6,975 nt of DNA from Candidatus Melainabacteria bacterium (GCA_003175915.1 PSRH01000290.1:1-6975); one strand, 5' to 3'; positions 1 to 6,209 are shown, numbered from the stretch's first letter. The notes: generated from the sequence alone by a model not told the origin. Numbers and translations are program-made.

Positions 1-68
1 ATCGACTCAGCAAGTGACAGACCAAGTTTATTGGTTGCTTCCAAATTGGGCAGGACGATTGGTTTCAT
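1..68 (-). CDS. tsaE: N-terminus of probable TsaE (tRNA t6A-modification ATPase), cut by the window edge
   Basis: Only the first 22 codons are visible; the gene continues past base 1. The ATG at 68-66 is preceded by GAAGG with a 6-nt spacer, a good ribosome binding site. The visible peptide, MKPIVLPNLEATNKLGLSLAES, has the pattern typical of TsaE/YjeE N-termini: a short strand ending in LP, then a helix with an E-A-T-x-x-L-G-x-x-L-A signature. From family knowledge, TsaE is the small ATPase that works with TsaB and TsaD to make N6-threonylcarbamoyladenosine on ANN-decoding tRNAs. Its Walker A motif would lie outside the window, so the name rests on the short signature only. The gene lies directly downstream of the structured RNA at 80-311, so that RNA could be its leader. 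The reading frame and start are fairly secure; the product name is moderately so. Confidence 0.55.
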   Translation of the reverse strand, partial: MKPIVLPNLEATNKLGLSLAES

Positions 69-79
69 CCCTGGCCTTC

Positions 80-311
80 AAAATTTCGTCTCAGCCCTAG
101 GACAAGGCGAGTTTTGACCCGGATGTCCAGGTGGGGAACCTCCTGACGGTTTACCGTTTCCTACTTCTTGACTTTGAGCTGCCCATCTCGTTTCCGAATA
201 CGGTACAGCTTGCAAGATCCTTAGGTATACGTCCTCGTTTCGAGACGGAACCCCTATTACTCAAAGTTGTAGGACAAAACTTTTTTGAAGCTCTGTCCTC
301 AGACCGAGACT
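80..311 (-). ncRNA. Structured RNA of unknown family, free-standing sRNA or tsaE leader
   Basis: Read on the minus strand, 310-294 (GTCTCGGTCTGAGGACA) pairs with 104-88 (TGTCCTAGGGCTGAGAC) over 17 positions, with one A-G mismatch and three G-U pairs. Inside are a perfect 7-bp helix (281-275 with 116-110) and a perfect 8-bp helix (267-260 with 178-171). There are also local hairpins at 247-230 (AAA loop, one bulged G), 157-146 (UAAA loop) and 132-117 (ACAU loop, stacking next to the 7-bp helix). A near-consensus promoter predicts a start at 310-311, exactly where the end helix begins. After the closing helix come GAAAUUUU and then the tsaE ribosome binding site. I looked for RNase P, tmRNA, SRP RNA, T-box, SAM and cobalamin signature sequences and saw none. 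The end-to-end pairing and strong promoter recall 6S RNA, but the interior is multi-branched, so this is only a possibility. Confidence 0.6.
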
Positions 312-317
312 ACACGG

Positions 318-346
318 ATCATAGAAAACCCCGCCTGCAATGTCAA
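318..346 (-). promoter_or_regulatory. Strong sigma-70-type promoter for the structured RNA / tsaE
   Basis: On the minus strand, TTGACA (346-341, a perfect -35) is followed by a 17-bp spacer and TATGAT (323-318, five of six matches to the -10 consensus). The predicted start is A311 or G310, the first base of the closing helix of the RNA at 80-311. No other site I saw in the window is this close to consensus. If tsaE is read from here, its leader is about 243 nt. Confidence 0.75.
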
Positions 347-458
347 TGTAGACCGACCACTTGCAAAGTTGACAATTTCTGCTAGACGATATCGCAGAAA
401 CCTGGTGCACCATATTTGGTGAACTAGGCGACCCCAGCAATTCGATTCCTTGTTATTT

Positions 459-497
459 ATAGTATACACGCTGGATGTACTATTTTTTTTAGTATAC
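459..497 (+). repeat. Three alternating TAGTA half-sites around a T8 tract; possible operator cluster or AT-rich terminator
   Basis: AGTATAC occurs at 461-467 and again at 491-497, exactly 30 bp apart, so on the same face of the helix. The inverted copy TACTAT lies between them (478-483). The first and middle copies can form a stem: ATAGTA 459-464 with TACTAT 478-483, plus CA/TG pairs around a two-base bulge. A run of eight T follows on the plus strand (483-490), which is the shape of a weak, AT-rich intrinsic terminator. The even spacing of the palindromic GTATAC equally fits repressor sites. The sequence cannot decide between these readings. Confidence 0.35.
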
Positions 498-527
498 AGT
501 TAAATCGCGCCGAACCGTCACTCCTGG

Positions 528-583
528 TGCCTTATCCCAGCGGTCCTCGCATTTGATTGCGCGAGGCGCAACCGGATAAGGCA
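528..583. repeat. Long nested imperfect hairpin
   Basis: TGCCTTATCC (528-537) pairs with GGATAAGGCA (574-583), a perfect 10-bp stem. Inside it GGT (542-544) pairs with ACC (571-573), and CCTCGC (545-550) pairs with GCGAGG (561-566) around a 10-nt loop. Two 4-nt bulges (538-541 on the left, 567-570 on the right) interrupt the helix. No T-run follows on either strand, so it is not a classical terminator. It could be part of an RNA, a REP-like intergenic repeat or a processing stem. Confidence 0.5.
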
Positions 584-615
584 AGGCAGTGCTCCCGGAC
601 CTTCTGGCTCATCTT

Positions 616-639
616 GGGGCAGACGACATGATCTGCCCC
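616..639. terminator. GC-rich hairpin, possible terminator downstream of the TPR cluster
   Basis: GGGGCAGA (616-623) and TCTGCCCC (632-639) form a perfect 8-bp stem with an 8-nt loop. It lies 42 bp past the stop codon of the TPR gene read on the minus strand, a normal place for a terminator. The minus-strand tail is AAGATG rather than T-rich, while the plus-strand tail is TTCAAT, so neither side has a good T-tract. The stem is clear; its terminator role is uncertain. Confidence 0.4.
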
Positions 640-681
640 TTCAATATCGCAACAAGGGTAGTGTCTATTCTATGCTTTGTT

Positions 682-1611
682 CTACTTGGACTTCTCGTCT
701 ACTCGCTCTGAATCATCAGAAGCGTATGGCGTCATTCTGGCAACGCTGCGGTGAATGTTGGGCAACGGCCCGTTTCTTTCCTGGCCATAGAAGCGAACAT
801 AGAAGCCGGTTCCTTCTGCCCTAAGCTTGGCTCCGCCTTTTACATTGCTGGTTTTTAGCTGGCTTTCCAGATTTCCGGCAATTTCATCAACGGCTCTTTC
901 TTGGGCTTTACTCCACTTCTCGTACTCGTCCGCCTTTTGCTTAGCCGATAATCTGGCTAGCCTGGCGCCTTCTTCAGCTCGCGCCAATACTACATTTGGG
1001 TCCTCGGCATCGCGGTAGAAGAAGTCACCGGGCACCATATATGATGGCCTGCTATAAATCCGCCTGTAGGCAGCGTTTTTAATGCGGGAAGCTTCCTCTT
1101 CGCCTATTCTTCCGGCAGTGAGCGATCCCTGATTGGCGAGATCATTCTTGCTTTGCTTCTGCAAAGCAGCTTGGCGCTTAATTTGCGACACTGCTCGATT
1201 GATCTGTTCGTTGCCGGCAGACTTAGTCGTTAACACGTCACCGGGAACAGGTTCGCCATAGGAACGCAGCGCCGCTTTACAGTAGTCACTGGTTTGGCCA
1301 CTTGGGTCCAGGCAGAAGCAGGCAAAGTACTCTTGTTTAGCTTCTTTGTGCCTACCAAGGCGCGCATAGGCGCTTGCCAGATAGTAATGAACCAATGGGT
1401 CGCTTGGCGAGGCGATTTCCGCCTTGGTCAAATATTCCAGACTTTTCTCGTAACAGCCGCGGTTGAAGAGATCGAGCCCGAGATCGTAAGCACTGTTTGA
1501 AATGGCAAAGGCTGCTGAAGACAAACTAATAGCCAGGAACGATCCGATCGCCCAACCCTGTTTCTTTAGCCGTCTTGACCAGATATTGTCGATGTCCATG
1601 CTTGGTGTCAA
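682..1611 (-). CDS. Exported TPR-repeat protein, function unknown
   Basis: The longest reading starts at a TTG (1611) and gives 309 aa. An in-frame ATG at 1599 gives 305 aa and may be the true start; neither has a strong ribosome binding site (a GAAGAT element lies about 10 nt before the TTG). A basic stretch (RRLKK, residues 13-17), a hydrophobic core and an SAAFA end (cleavage after about residue 36) form a Sec signal peptide, so the protein should act in the periplasm or outside. Residues about 41-108 form two TPR units, with LGLDLFNRGCYEKSLEYLTKA then YYLASAYARLGRHKEAKQEY. The middle is polar. Residues about 205-255 are rich in A, E, K and R and probably helical or coiled coil. The C-terminus is unassigned. 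From family knowledge, TPRs bind partner proteins; no enzymatic motif is seen. It lies 70 bp downstream of the 514-aa TPR gene on the same strand, with no convincing terminator between, so co-transcription is likely. Confidence 0.85.
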   Translation of the reverse strand: MTPSMDIDNIWSRRLKKQGWAIGSFLAISLSSAAFAISNSAYDLGLDLFNRGCYEKSLEYLTKAEIASPSDPLVHYYLASAYARLGRHKEAKQEYFACFCLDPSGQTSDYCKAALRSYGEPVPGDVLTTKSAGNEQINRAVSQIKRQAALQKQSKNDLANQGSLTAGRIGEEEASRIKNAAYRRIYSRPSYMVPGDFFYRDAEDPNVVLARAEEGARLARLSAKQKADEYEKWSKAQERAVDEIAGNLESQLKTSNVKGGAKLRAEGTGFYVRFYGQERNGPLPNIHRSVARMTPYASDDSERVDEKSK

Positions 1612-1681
1612 TCAAACACTATCTTCAAGACAATCATACTCTTGTGCATCAGGATATGCAGGCCAATTAAAGCGTTGGTTG

Positions 1682-3226
1682 TTACTTTACACTGCTTTCC
1701 TTTGTTTCAAGGTGCGCCTCAGCCAGATTACATTTTGGATTAAGCTTGTGCGCTTCTTTCAATTCCTTTGTAGCAGCTGAGGAATCGCCTTTTCCTTTGT
1801 AGGCTAGACCAAGAGCCAGGTGAGCAGCGGCGCTTTCGGGAGACATCTGCACTGCCTTCTGAAGGGCTTCCAGGCTGTTTGCTTGGTCCCCTATTCTGTC
1901 CAATGCCAGGCCCAAGCCCAGCCATGCCTGACCGTCAGATGGATTCGCCTTGGTGATCTGAGTATAAAGCTCACGGGCATCCGCCCAGTTTTGCTTCTTC
2001 AGCTCGCCGGCCGCGAGCCATCGTTTGATCGTTAGGCTTTCCGGCTTGAGCTTGAGCACTTCACTAAGTTCAGATTGACTGGCGGAAGTCGCTCCCTCAC
2101 TGTCCAGGATTGCACCCATCGCCAGGCGCGGCAAGACTTCCGATGGATTGCTTTCGATGAGACCCTTCAATGTTCCCTTCGCTTGATCGGAAAGTCCTAA
2201 TTGACTTTGGGCAAGAGCTTTGCCTACGCCGGCAACCATGAGTGTCGGTTCTAACTGAAGAGCCTTTTCGTTTTCTTGAAGAGCTTCCTGCCATTTGTTC
2301 TTTTGAGCCAGGGCCCAGGCAAGGTTGCAGTGCGCAACAGCATTGTGCTCATCCAATTCCAGGGCAATCTTCTCTTTCGCGATCTCAGAATCATAATCAC
2401 CCTGCATGCCCAGAATCGCTCCCAGGCTGGCATAGGCGCTGCTAGCCGACGAGTCTTCCTGGATCACCTGCTCAAGTAATTTCTTGGCAGTCTCAAACTG
2501 ATTGTTTTTCAGCGCCGTGGCCGCTTCGTCGAGATGAGCCGCCGATTCTGGCTTTACTGACTTCTGGGTCTTCTGCTCATGAATCAATATCTCGTCCGAT
2601 ACAAGTGCCGTCGAGGCTTCCTGTAGCACACCAGAAACCACGCTTGGACTCGTCTTGACCGGTGCGGTGTCGGGTGTGGAGGGAGGTGCGCTTTCTTTGT
2701 TTTCGTTTTCGACCGGTTTGGCAACATCAGTAGCAGGACTCGATTGGGCAGGCGGATTTGATTGGGCCGCTGCTTGCTGTACTTTTCCTACGAGAAGTGC
2801 CTTAAGGTTCGATTGCACGGTCTGGTTGTTGGGGTCGACCTCGAGAGCTTTTCGCAAAGTATTCTCGGCAGTTGACACATCGCCATATTTGGTAAGAATG
2901 GTAGCCAATTGAATATAGGCGTTGACGAAATCTGACTTTAAATTGATCGCCTGCTCTTCGGCAATTCGCGCTTTGTCCAGCTCTCCTAGGTGGAGATAAG
3001 CAACACCAAGATCGTAAAAGGCAATCGGATTTTTATCATCATCGTTGGCGGCTTTGTAGAACTGCTCAACTGCTTCGTGCCAGTTACCGCGAGCTGCTTC
3101 TCGTTCACCTCTTTGTATCAGTTCGCTGTTGGCCGATTGCGTTTGCTCTTCGGCAAGACACGGGGTTGAGAACAAAACTGCAGGTGCCAAGACGAGCGCG
3201 CCCATAAAAATTGCCTGAGGGTTCAT
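1682..3226 (-). CDS. Large exported TPR-repeat protein, function unknown
   Basis: The 514-aa product starts at an ATG preceded by AGGT (very close) and GGAG (12 nt upstream), so the ribosome binding site is imperfect. Residues 1-25 form a signal peptide ending in CLA. The cysteine does not sit in a proper lipobox (STPC), so a lipoprotein is unlikely. Three TPR units cover about residues 34-134. A linker rich in P, S, T, A and E spans about 152-200. A second block of about seven to eight TPR-like units covers roughly 226-505, with typical motifs such as AYASLGAILGMQGDYDSEIA and AWLGLGLALDRIGDQANSLEA. Such proteins act as scaffolds for protein complexes outside the cytoplasm; no catalytic motif is visible and the partner is unknown. 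It is the first gene of a probable two-gene minus-strand cluster with the 305- to 309-aa TPR gene, and diverges from the plus-strand operon starting at 3358. The fold is secure, the role is not. Confidence 0.9.
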   Translation of the reverse strand: MNPQAIFMGALVLAPAVLFSTPCLAEEQTQSANSELIQRGEREAARGNWHEAVEQFYKAANDDDKNPIAFYDLGVAYLHLGELDKARIAEEQAINLKSDFVNAYIQLATILTKYGDVSTAENTLRKALEVDPNNQTVQSNLKALLVGKVQQAAAQSNPPAQSSPATDVAKPVENENKESAPPSTPDTAPVKTSPSVVSGVLQEASTALVSDEILIHEQKTQKSVKPESAAHLDEAATALKNNQFETAKKLLEQVIQEDSSASSAYASLGAILGMQGDYDSEIAKEKIALELDEHNAVAHCNLAWALAQKNKWQEALQENEKALQLEPTLMVAGVGKALAQSQLGLSDQAKGTLKGLIESNPSEVLPRLAMGAILDSEGATSASQSELSEVLKLKPESLTIKRWLAAGELKKQNWADARELYTQITKANPSDGQAWLGLGLALDRIGDQANSLEALQKAVQMSPESAAAHLALGLAYKGKGDSSAATKELKEAHKLNPKCNLAEAHLETKESSVK

Positions 3227-3357
3227 TTACCTGTAAAGCTCCATAGTCTGAGGGGCGAAGAACGGTTGCCCGCTCAGGTGAAATTATCATCTCCTGGCAA
3301 CCCTTAAACCTGTGAGATCGTTTATCGTAGACATCTGTATGTGACGGGGAGACGACC
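3227..3357. promoter_or_regulatory. Divergent promoter region with a 39-bp imperfect dyad
   Basis: This 131-bp gap separates the minus-strand TPR gene from the plus-strand operon, so it should hold both promoters. GGTTGCC (3264-3270) and GGCAACC (3296-3302) are perfect inverted repeats 25 bp apart, with a second pair AGG (3276-3278)/CCT (3293-3295) inside. On the minus strand GATAAT (3289-3284) is a good -10 lying within the dyad, but its -35 is poor. No convincing plus-strand promoter was found. GGGGAG at 3346-3351 is the ribosome binding site of the gene at 3358. Confidence 0.4.
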
Positions 3358-4005
3358 GTGTCAGCTGCAGGCACTCTTTCAAAGCACTTTCTTAAGCCAG
3401 TCTGGCTTCTCGGGGCTTCTCTCATCTTCCATAGTCCTGTCGCTCTGGCTCAATCACTCCAATCGGGCACGGAGACAAATTGTCCAAGTTTTCCAAACGG
3501 CTCACTGCCGACACCCAATCAAAACCCGACCGAACAAATACCAGTTTTACCCCAACCGCCGCCTTTGAAGGACCGCCCGGGTATCCCGACACCGCCTGCC
3601 GTAAGCTTGCCGAATCTACCGGAATCCGACACTCCTAAACCGAATCTTTCTTGGCGCGCCAAAGCCTGCGCTCTCACTAATGAGCTACCATCATCGAACG
3701 GCGGCGACCGCCTGTCCTGGTCGTTACCGACGTCCTTCGAAAATGCCTCCCGATTGCTGACTTCCGCTCTCAACCAGACAGGCTTTCAGCTGCTTGGCTC
3801 ATACCCGGACGCCGGGCAGTATTTAGCGAAATTTAGCGGCGCGGACGGAGACATGTTATTAATCATCGTTGCCCAGCCTATTAGCGAATCATTAACTTCG
3901 TTCCAGTTGCGCATTCTGCCTGAGAGCCGCCTTAGAGACAGGCAACGGATCGAGAATCTCCCCAAGGTTATGAACACAATTTTGGGAAATCGAGGAGTTC
4001 TCTAG
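3358..4005 (+). CDS. Exported proline-rich protein of unknown function, coupled to coaE
   Basis: I do not recognise this 215-aa protein. The GTG start is chosen because GGGGAG lies 6 nt upstream and a complete signal peptide follows directly: basic start, hydrophobic core from about residue 14 to 28, cleavage after ALA at residue 31. Residues about 43-95 are a proline-rich, probably unstructured linker with many P, N, S and T, which could span peptidoglycan or hold the domain away from the membrane. The remaining 115 residues look like a small mixed alpha/beta domain (SFENASRLLTSALNQTGFQLL, then GQYLAKFSGADGDMLLIIV). Cysteines at 42 and 104 could form a disulfide. The TAG stop directly abuts the coaE ATG, and the coaE ribosome binding site lies inside this gene, so the two are translated from one message. 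That pairing with a cytoplasmic CoA enzyme is probably organisational rather than functional. Coding status is well supported. Confidence 0.8.
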   Translation: MSAAGTLSKHFLKPVWLLGASLIFHSPVALAQSLQSGTETNCPSFPNGSLPTPNQNPTEQIPVLPQPPPLKDRPGIPTPPAVSLPNLPESDTPKPNLSWRAKACALTNELPSSNGGDRLSWSLPTSFENASRLLTSALNQTGFQLLGSYPDAGQYLAKFSGADGDMLLIIVAQPISESLTSFQLRILPESRLRDRQRIENLPKVMNTILGNRGVL

Positions 4006-4650
4006 ATGGGGAAGCTCTATCATGGCCTCACCACAATTGGTATCACTGGAACAATCGGGGCTGGTAAGTCGACTGTCGGAAAAATTCTCGAGGATCTGGG
4101 AATTCCGGTAATCGACTCGGATCAAATCGTACACAACTTGTTAGCAGAGGATGCCGAAGTACAGAATCTCATCGTTGATAGATTCGGCAACTCCGTCGTT
4201 TTACAGAATTCCACTTCTCCAACACGAGCAATCGACCGAAAAGCTTTGGGGCAAGTCGTCTTCAAGAATACGCAGAAACGAGCCCTTCTTGAGGAAATTC
4301 TTCACCCGCGGGTGAGAAGCATCTCTCGTCAAAAGATTGAGCAACTTGCCAACGATCCTTCCGTGAAGCTGGTCGCTTGTCTTGTTCCTCTTCTCTTCGA
4401 GGCTAATCTCGGCGATGAATATGACGAGACCTGGACGGTAATCACCGAGCCCACCGTTCTCAAAGACCGCTTGAAGCGGCGAGATCACTTGTCCCCGAGC
4501 GAAGTTGAAGGGCGCTTGGCTTCCCAATGGTCGCAAGAGAAAAAAGCTTCTCTGGCCGACAAAGTGATAGATAACTCAGCAGATTTGAGTCAAACAAGAA
4601 AGCAGGTGGTGGACTTAATCGATCGATTGATTCCTCGCCAAGCGAGGTAA
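4006..4650 (+). CDS. coaE: Dephospho-CoA kinase
   Basis: This enzyme phosphorylates the ribose 3'-hydroxyl of dephospho-CoA with ATP, the last step of coenzyme A synthesis, in the cytoplasm. The 214-aa length fits the family (about 200). Seen in order: Walker A loop GTIGAGKS (residues 15-22, K21), the VIDSDQIVH motif (D37, D39, H43) that corresponds to the family's substrate-site aspartates, ILHPRVR (H100, P101), PLLFEA (128-133), and the LID/C-terminal signature RLKRRDHLSPSEVEGRLASQW with R170 and Q174, ending in ADKVIDNS. All key family residues are present and the protein is full length. The ATG follows the previous stop codon with no gap and has GAGGAG 8 nt upstream, so it is probably translationally coupled to the exported protein before it. 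A small perfect hairpin, CCTCGC-CAA-GCGAGG (4633-4647), overlaps the last codons; without a T-run it is not a convincing terminator. Confidence 0.97.
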   Translation: MGKLYHGLTTIGITGTIGAGKSTVGKILEDLGIPVIDSDQIVHNLLAEDAEVQNLIVDRFGNSVVLQNSTSPTRAIDRKALGQVVFKNTQKRALLEEILHPRVRSISRQKIEQLANDPSVKLVACLVPLLFEANLGDEYDETWTVITEPTVLKDRLKRRDHLSPSEVEGRLASQWSQEKKASLADKVIDNSADLSQTRKQVVDLIDRLIPRQAR

Positions 4651-4733
4651 ATGTAATCCAACCGCAGGCTTCTCAGCGGCCGTGCGGCGGAAGCTTAAGG
4701 GCGACCGCAACAATGCCCAATACCTCACCCCAG

Positions 4734-4768
4734 GGCTCGTGACGGCTTCGAAGGTGTATAGTTACACC
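4734..4768 (+). promoter_or_regulatory. Putative promoter with a 16-bp palindromic operator before the kinase gene
   Basis: GGTGTA (4753-4758), TAGT, TACACC (4763-4768) form a perfect 16-bp inverted repeat. The plus-strand hexamer TATAGT (4757-4762, five of six to the -10 consensus) sits inside it, so a dimeric repressor bound here would block the polymerase. No good -35 is visible 17 bp upstream, which may point to an activator or a weak promoter. The leader to the ATG at 4795 would be about 26 nt. Confidence 0.4.
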
Positions 4769-4794
4769 AGATTCAAACTACGCTTACCTCTACT

Positions 4795-5868
4795 ATGTTG
4801 GAAAATTCCTTAACTCAAATACGGACTGCTCTGCCTGTAGTGCAACGATTTAGCAAGCGTCTGGGGAAATTTCTCTCATCCGAGGTTATCAATCAGAAAA
4901 CGTCTCAGGCTGAGCTTTTTAAGGTTGAGACAGAAAAGGGCAGCTGGCTTCTGAAAGGACACAACGCCGGTGCCTCCGAAAAGGAAATTCGCGCAGAACA
5001 TACAATAGCCACAGCTCTGCTCGAGAATGGTTTGAAACTCGCCGTGCCGTTTCTGCCCAGTGACGATGGGCAACCTTATACAAAATTTGCCGATCGTTAC
5101 TGGACTGTTAGCCGCTACCTTGATGACGATCCTCGCTATGACTGGACGCGACCCACCTGGTCATCGGAAACCTGTGCCAGCGCGGCAGCTGGGCTTGCCC
5201 AACTTCATTTTGCTGGATATAGGTTGTTGAAGCGCGCCTCCAACATAAGATCTGAGTTCAGTCCAAATCAGATCAATACCTTTACGAGCAAATTCGACGA
5301 AGCCGTCAAGCAATTGGAGCACAGCTCCGGTCTTGCCGCAGCTGGTCTAAAAGAGTTTACCGAATCTACCACCTGGCTCCGAGAAGAAGTTTCCACAACT
5401 GTCCAGCAATTACAAGATGCGGACTATGAGCGGGCACCGCATACGGTGCTACACGGCGATTACCACGCTGCCAACACCCTATTTCAAGGTGATCGCCTGA
5501 TTGGTATTATCGATCTCCACTACGTTCACCTGGGTAGCCCGGTCTACGACCTGGGATATGCCACCGTCATGTTCGGTACCGACTGGCTTAGAAATGACCA
5601 TGACAGTCAGGGCGCCTCCCCAGCTCTTCCGGAATTCCAGGCCGCCTTCGTTATGGCCTATCGCAAAACCGTAAGGGAAATTGGCGCTGATCCTGCCTGG
5701 TTAGCCGCGGTGAATGACAGTGCTCTATTGCACAAATACATGAAGCTGGCCTGCTTCCTGATCATGCACTGGGCCATGGAGCCTACTTCTTCGGAAGAAG
5801 AACTGAAGACGCGCAATCGTGTCTACCTTAATGCCCTCGGTCTGCTGCGGCAAATGGATGTACCCTAG
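4795..5868 (+). CDS. APH/choline-kinase-fold phosphotransferase, substrate unknown
   Basis: The 357-aa protein has the complete set of eukaryotic-like kinase motifs of the APH family (aminoglycoside, choline and homoserine kinase type II relatives). The N-lobe shows WLLKGH with the ATP-binding lysine K54 and a following helix containing E68. The catalytic loop is VLHGDYHAANTLF, with D222 as the catalytic base and N227 as a metal ligand. The metal-binding aspartate is D240 in GIIDLHYVHLGSPVYDLGY, with D252 in the following structural motif. It should therefore transfer phosphate from ATP to a small molecule in the cytoplasm. The motifs do not identify the substrate; homoserine, a sugar amine, choline or an antibiotic-like compound are all open. 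The ATG lacks any visible Shine-Dalgarno sequence, so initiation may be weak or use another mechanism. It stands 144 bp after coaE with its own putative promoter and palindrome, so it is probably a separate unit. Confidence 0.9.
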   Translation: MLENSLTQIRTALPVVQRFSKRLGKFLSSEVINQKTSQAELFKVETEKGSWLLKGHNAGASEKEIRAEHTIATALLENGLKLAVPFLPSDDGQPYTKFADRYWTVSRYLDDDPRYDWTRPTWSSETCASAAAGLAQLHFAGYRLLKRASNIRSEFSPNQINTFTSKFDEAVKQLEHSSGLAAAGLKEFTESTTWLREEVSTTVQQLQDADYERAPHTVLHGDYHAANTLFQGDRLIGIIDLHYVHLGSPVYDLGYATVMFGTDWLRNDHDSQGASPALPEFQAAFVMAYRKTVREIGADPAWLAAVNDSALLHKYMKLACFLIMHWAMEPTSSEEELKTRNRVYLNALGLLRQMDVP

Positions 5869-6209
5869 ACTTTTCTCCCGCGCCGGGAACTTACTCGAGG
5901 TATTCGAGAATATCCGAGAAGGAACGATAGCGCAGCCTCTAACCCTCTCTTAATTTTCAACCCGTTGCGGGAATTCCCACTGGGATCGGCACTAAGCTTT
6001 CTAACTTGATTCTTGCGGACTTTTATTTGCGAAGTCCCTTATGTGTAAGGTTTAGGCCTCGTGTTTCGTTTCTTGCTCCGGAGTAACTCACAAGCCCAAG
6101 CGCCAAGGGCAATATTTAGGGAAAATTGATGCGGTGGACCCGTCTTTAGGTTCACTGTATTAATCTTCCTTGAATCGTGAGGCTCCCCCACACTCGGATG
6201 GAGGATGCG
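5869..6209. other. Intergenic stretch without a credible gene
   Basis: No coding region is supported on either strand. It contains short dyads: TCCCG/CGGGA at 5876-5888, CGAG three times at a 9-10 bp period (5896, 5905, 5915), the perfect palindrome GGGAATTCCC (5969-5978), and GGACTT/AAGTCC (6017-6037, 9-nt loop). The last could help end the kinase transcript but has no T-tract. Near the right end TGGACC (6135-6140), a 17-bp spacer and TATTAA (6158-6163) form a weak promoter candidate for the gene at 6210. Confidence 0.4.

Larger units (their letters stand above)
347..681. other. Gene-free stretch with several structured elements
   Basis: I see no credible coding region here on either strand. 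The stretch separates the minus-strand TPR cluster (ending at 682) from the minus-strand promoter at 318-346. From left to right it holds a perfect 10-bp palindrome TGGTGCACCA (403-412), the TAGTA/GTATAC cluster with a T8 tract (459-497), a nested hairpin (528-583) and a GC-rich hairpin (616-639). This density suggests regulatory or RNA-encoding DNA rather than decayed coding sequence. Confidence 0.5.

Noticed and set aside
80..311. Firm assignment of the RNA as 6S RNA
   Set aside because: The ends pair as in 6S, but the interior is multi-branched and slightly too long; without a covariance-model search the name is not justified.
131..385. 84-aa plus-strand reading frame with a GTG start
   Set aside because: It has no ribosome binding site, unnatural composition, and lies mostly antisense to the structured RNA and its promoter.
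528..583. Enterobacterial REP element
   Set aside because: Only the short GCCTTATCC arm matches; the rest of the hairpin and the gene content do not fit an enterobacterium.
1612..1681. Terminator or promoter between the two TPR genes
   Set aside because: Only a 5-bp TGCAT/ATGCA stem is present, with no T-tract, and no good -35/-10 pair was found.
4633..4647. CCTCGC-CAA-GCGAGG hairpin at the end of coaE as terminator
   Set aside because: No T-run follows, and it lies within the last codons and the stop.
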